DNA of 64,000 nucleotides, taken from positions 49,116,311 through 49,180,310 of the forward strand of contig OX328106.1 of the NCBI GenBank assembly GCA_946811185.2, given 5' to 3'. This stretch comes from Hippopus hippopus (taxonomy: Eukaryota; Mollusca; Bivalvia; Cardiida; Cardiidae). Of this stretch, positions 63,997 through 64,000 are shown in pieces. The notes below the pieces were generated by a model that did no database searches, was not told where the DNA came from, and saw only the letters and a list, made by a program, of their open reading frames with translations. Numbering within the stretch: the first letter of the stretch is position 1; every line of letters starts with the position of its first letter. Position numbers and translations under genes: made by a program.

Positions 63997-64000
63997 CCAG

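Noticed and set aside
512..64000. The regular GGAGAAAATGCTGG/CCAGCATTTTCTCC repeats as a CRISPR array
   Set aside because: Units are 228-bp MITEs in both orientations with irregular spacing, not short direct repeats with unique spacers.

Overview
This window looks like metazoan nuclear DNA, most likely from a bivalve mollusc. It is AT-rich, has spliced exons with GT/AG borders, tRNA-derived SINEs, mariner and Ty3/gypsy-type remnants, and is saturated with short palindromic non-autonomous elements. The bivalve call rests on the style of the dispersed palindromes (cores like AGCCTGCGCAGTCC and GATCAGACTGCAC) and is an inference. Nothing prokaryotic was seen: no operon, CRISPR array or rRNA.

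Genes. The only host gene I can support lies at the left edge on the minus strand. Three exons (5002-5232, 1969-2058, 102-308) encode part of an ARHGAP19-like RhoGAP protein. All introns are phase 1 and the reading frame joins cleanly across both splices. At least one upstream coding exon is missing (to the right, not found) and the rest of the RhoGAP domain lies off the left edge. From about 5.3 kb to 64 kb I see no other convincing host exon; one weak 69-codon ORF sits at 46559-46768.

Repeats. The dominant family, called PM1 here, is a MITE of about 228 bp with TTAA at both ends, inverted termini of the type CCCTTTACCA / TGGTAAAGAG, and a near-perfect 65-68 bp central palindrome centred on GGTNACC. 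About 85 full, partial or chimeric copies occur in both orientations. In this annotation + means the copy begins with the AATCCCGAG side and ends with the AATTTTGTC side. Many copies are chained end to end and share one TTAA. Other families: PM2 (TTAA, AAAGCGC termini, GACTGCAC/GTGCAGTC core); PM2b (the same core with different termini); PM3 and PM4 (sharing a CTGCGCAGTCC core); PM5 (termini GGGTCTGTATTCACCAA); PM6 (termini TTTAAAGATGC); PM7 (termini AGGCCTA, nested in PM1); tRNA-headed SINEs, five of them with readable target-site duplications; Helentron-like elements with a terminal hairpin and central tandem repeats; two broken mariner elements; and one decayed LTR retrotransposon.

Layout. 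0-5.3 kb: RhoGAP gene with introns full of PM1/PM2. 5.3-20 kb: PM1/PM2 field with several chained arrays. 20-26.3 kb: SINE, two Helentron-like elements and a region bounded by TATCG-motif clusters. 26.4-27.6 kb: a mariner inserted in the exact centre of a PM1 palindrome. 28.5-31 kb: PM1 array, SINEs and PM6. 32-35.9 kb: a large inverted repeat with arms of about 1.1 kb. 36-49.7 kb: PM1 arrays, PM3/PM4/PM5 and a second mariner. 50.5-52.2 kb: LTR element. 52.4-64 kb: more PM1/PM2/PM3 and SINEs.

No transposase able to move TTAA elements is present here, so PM1 and PM2 must have been mobilised in trans. The most striking points are paired (compensatory) changes in the two arms of PM1 palindromes, TTAA-sharing chains, cores shared by families with unrelated ends, and the mariner sitting at a palindrome dyad. 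All calls were made by eye and edges of decayed copies are approximate.
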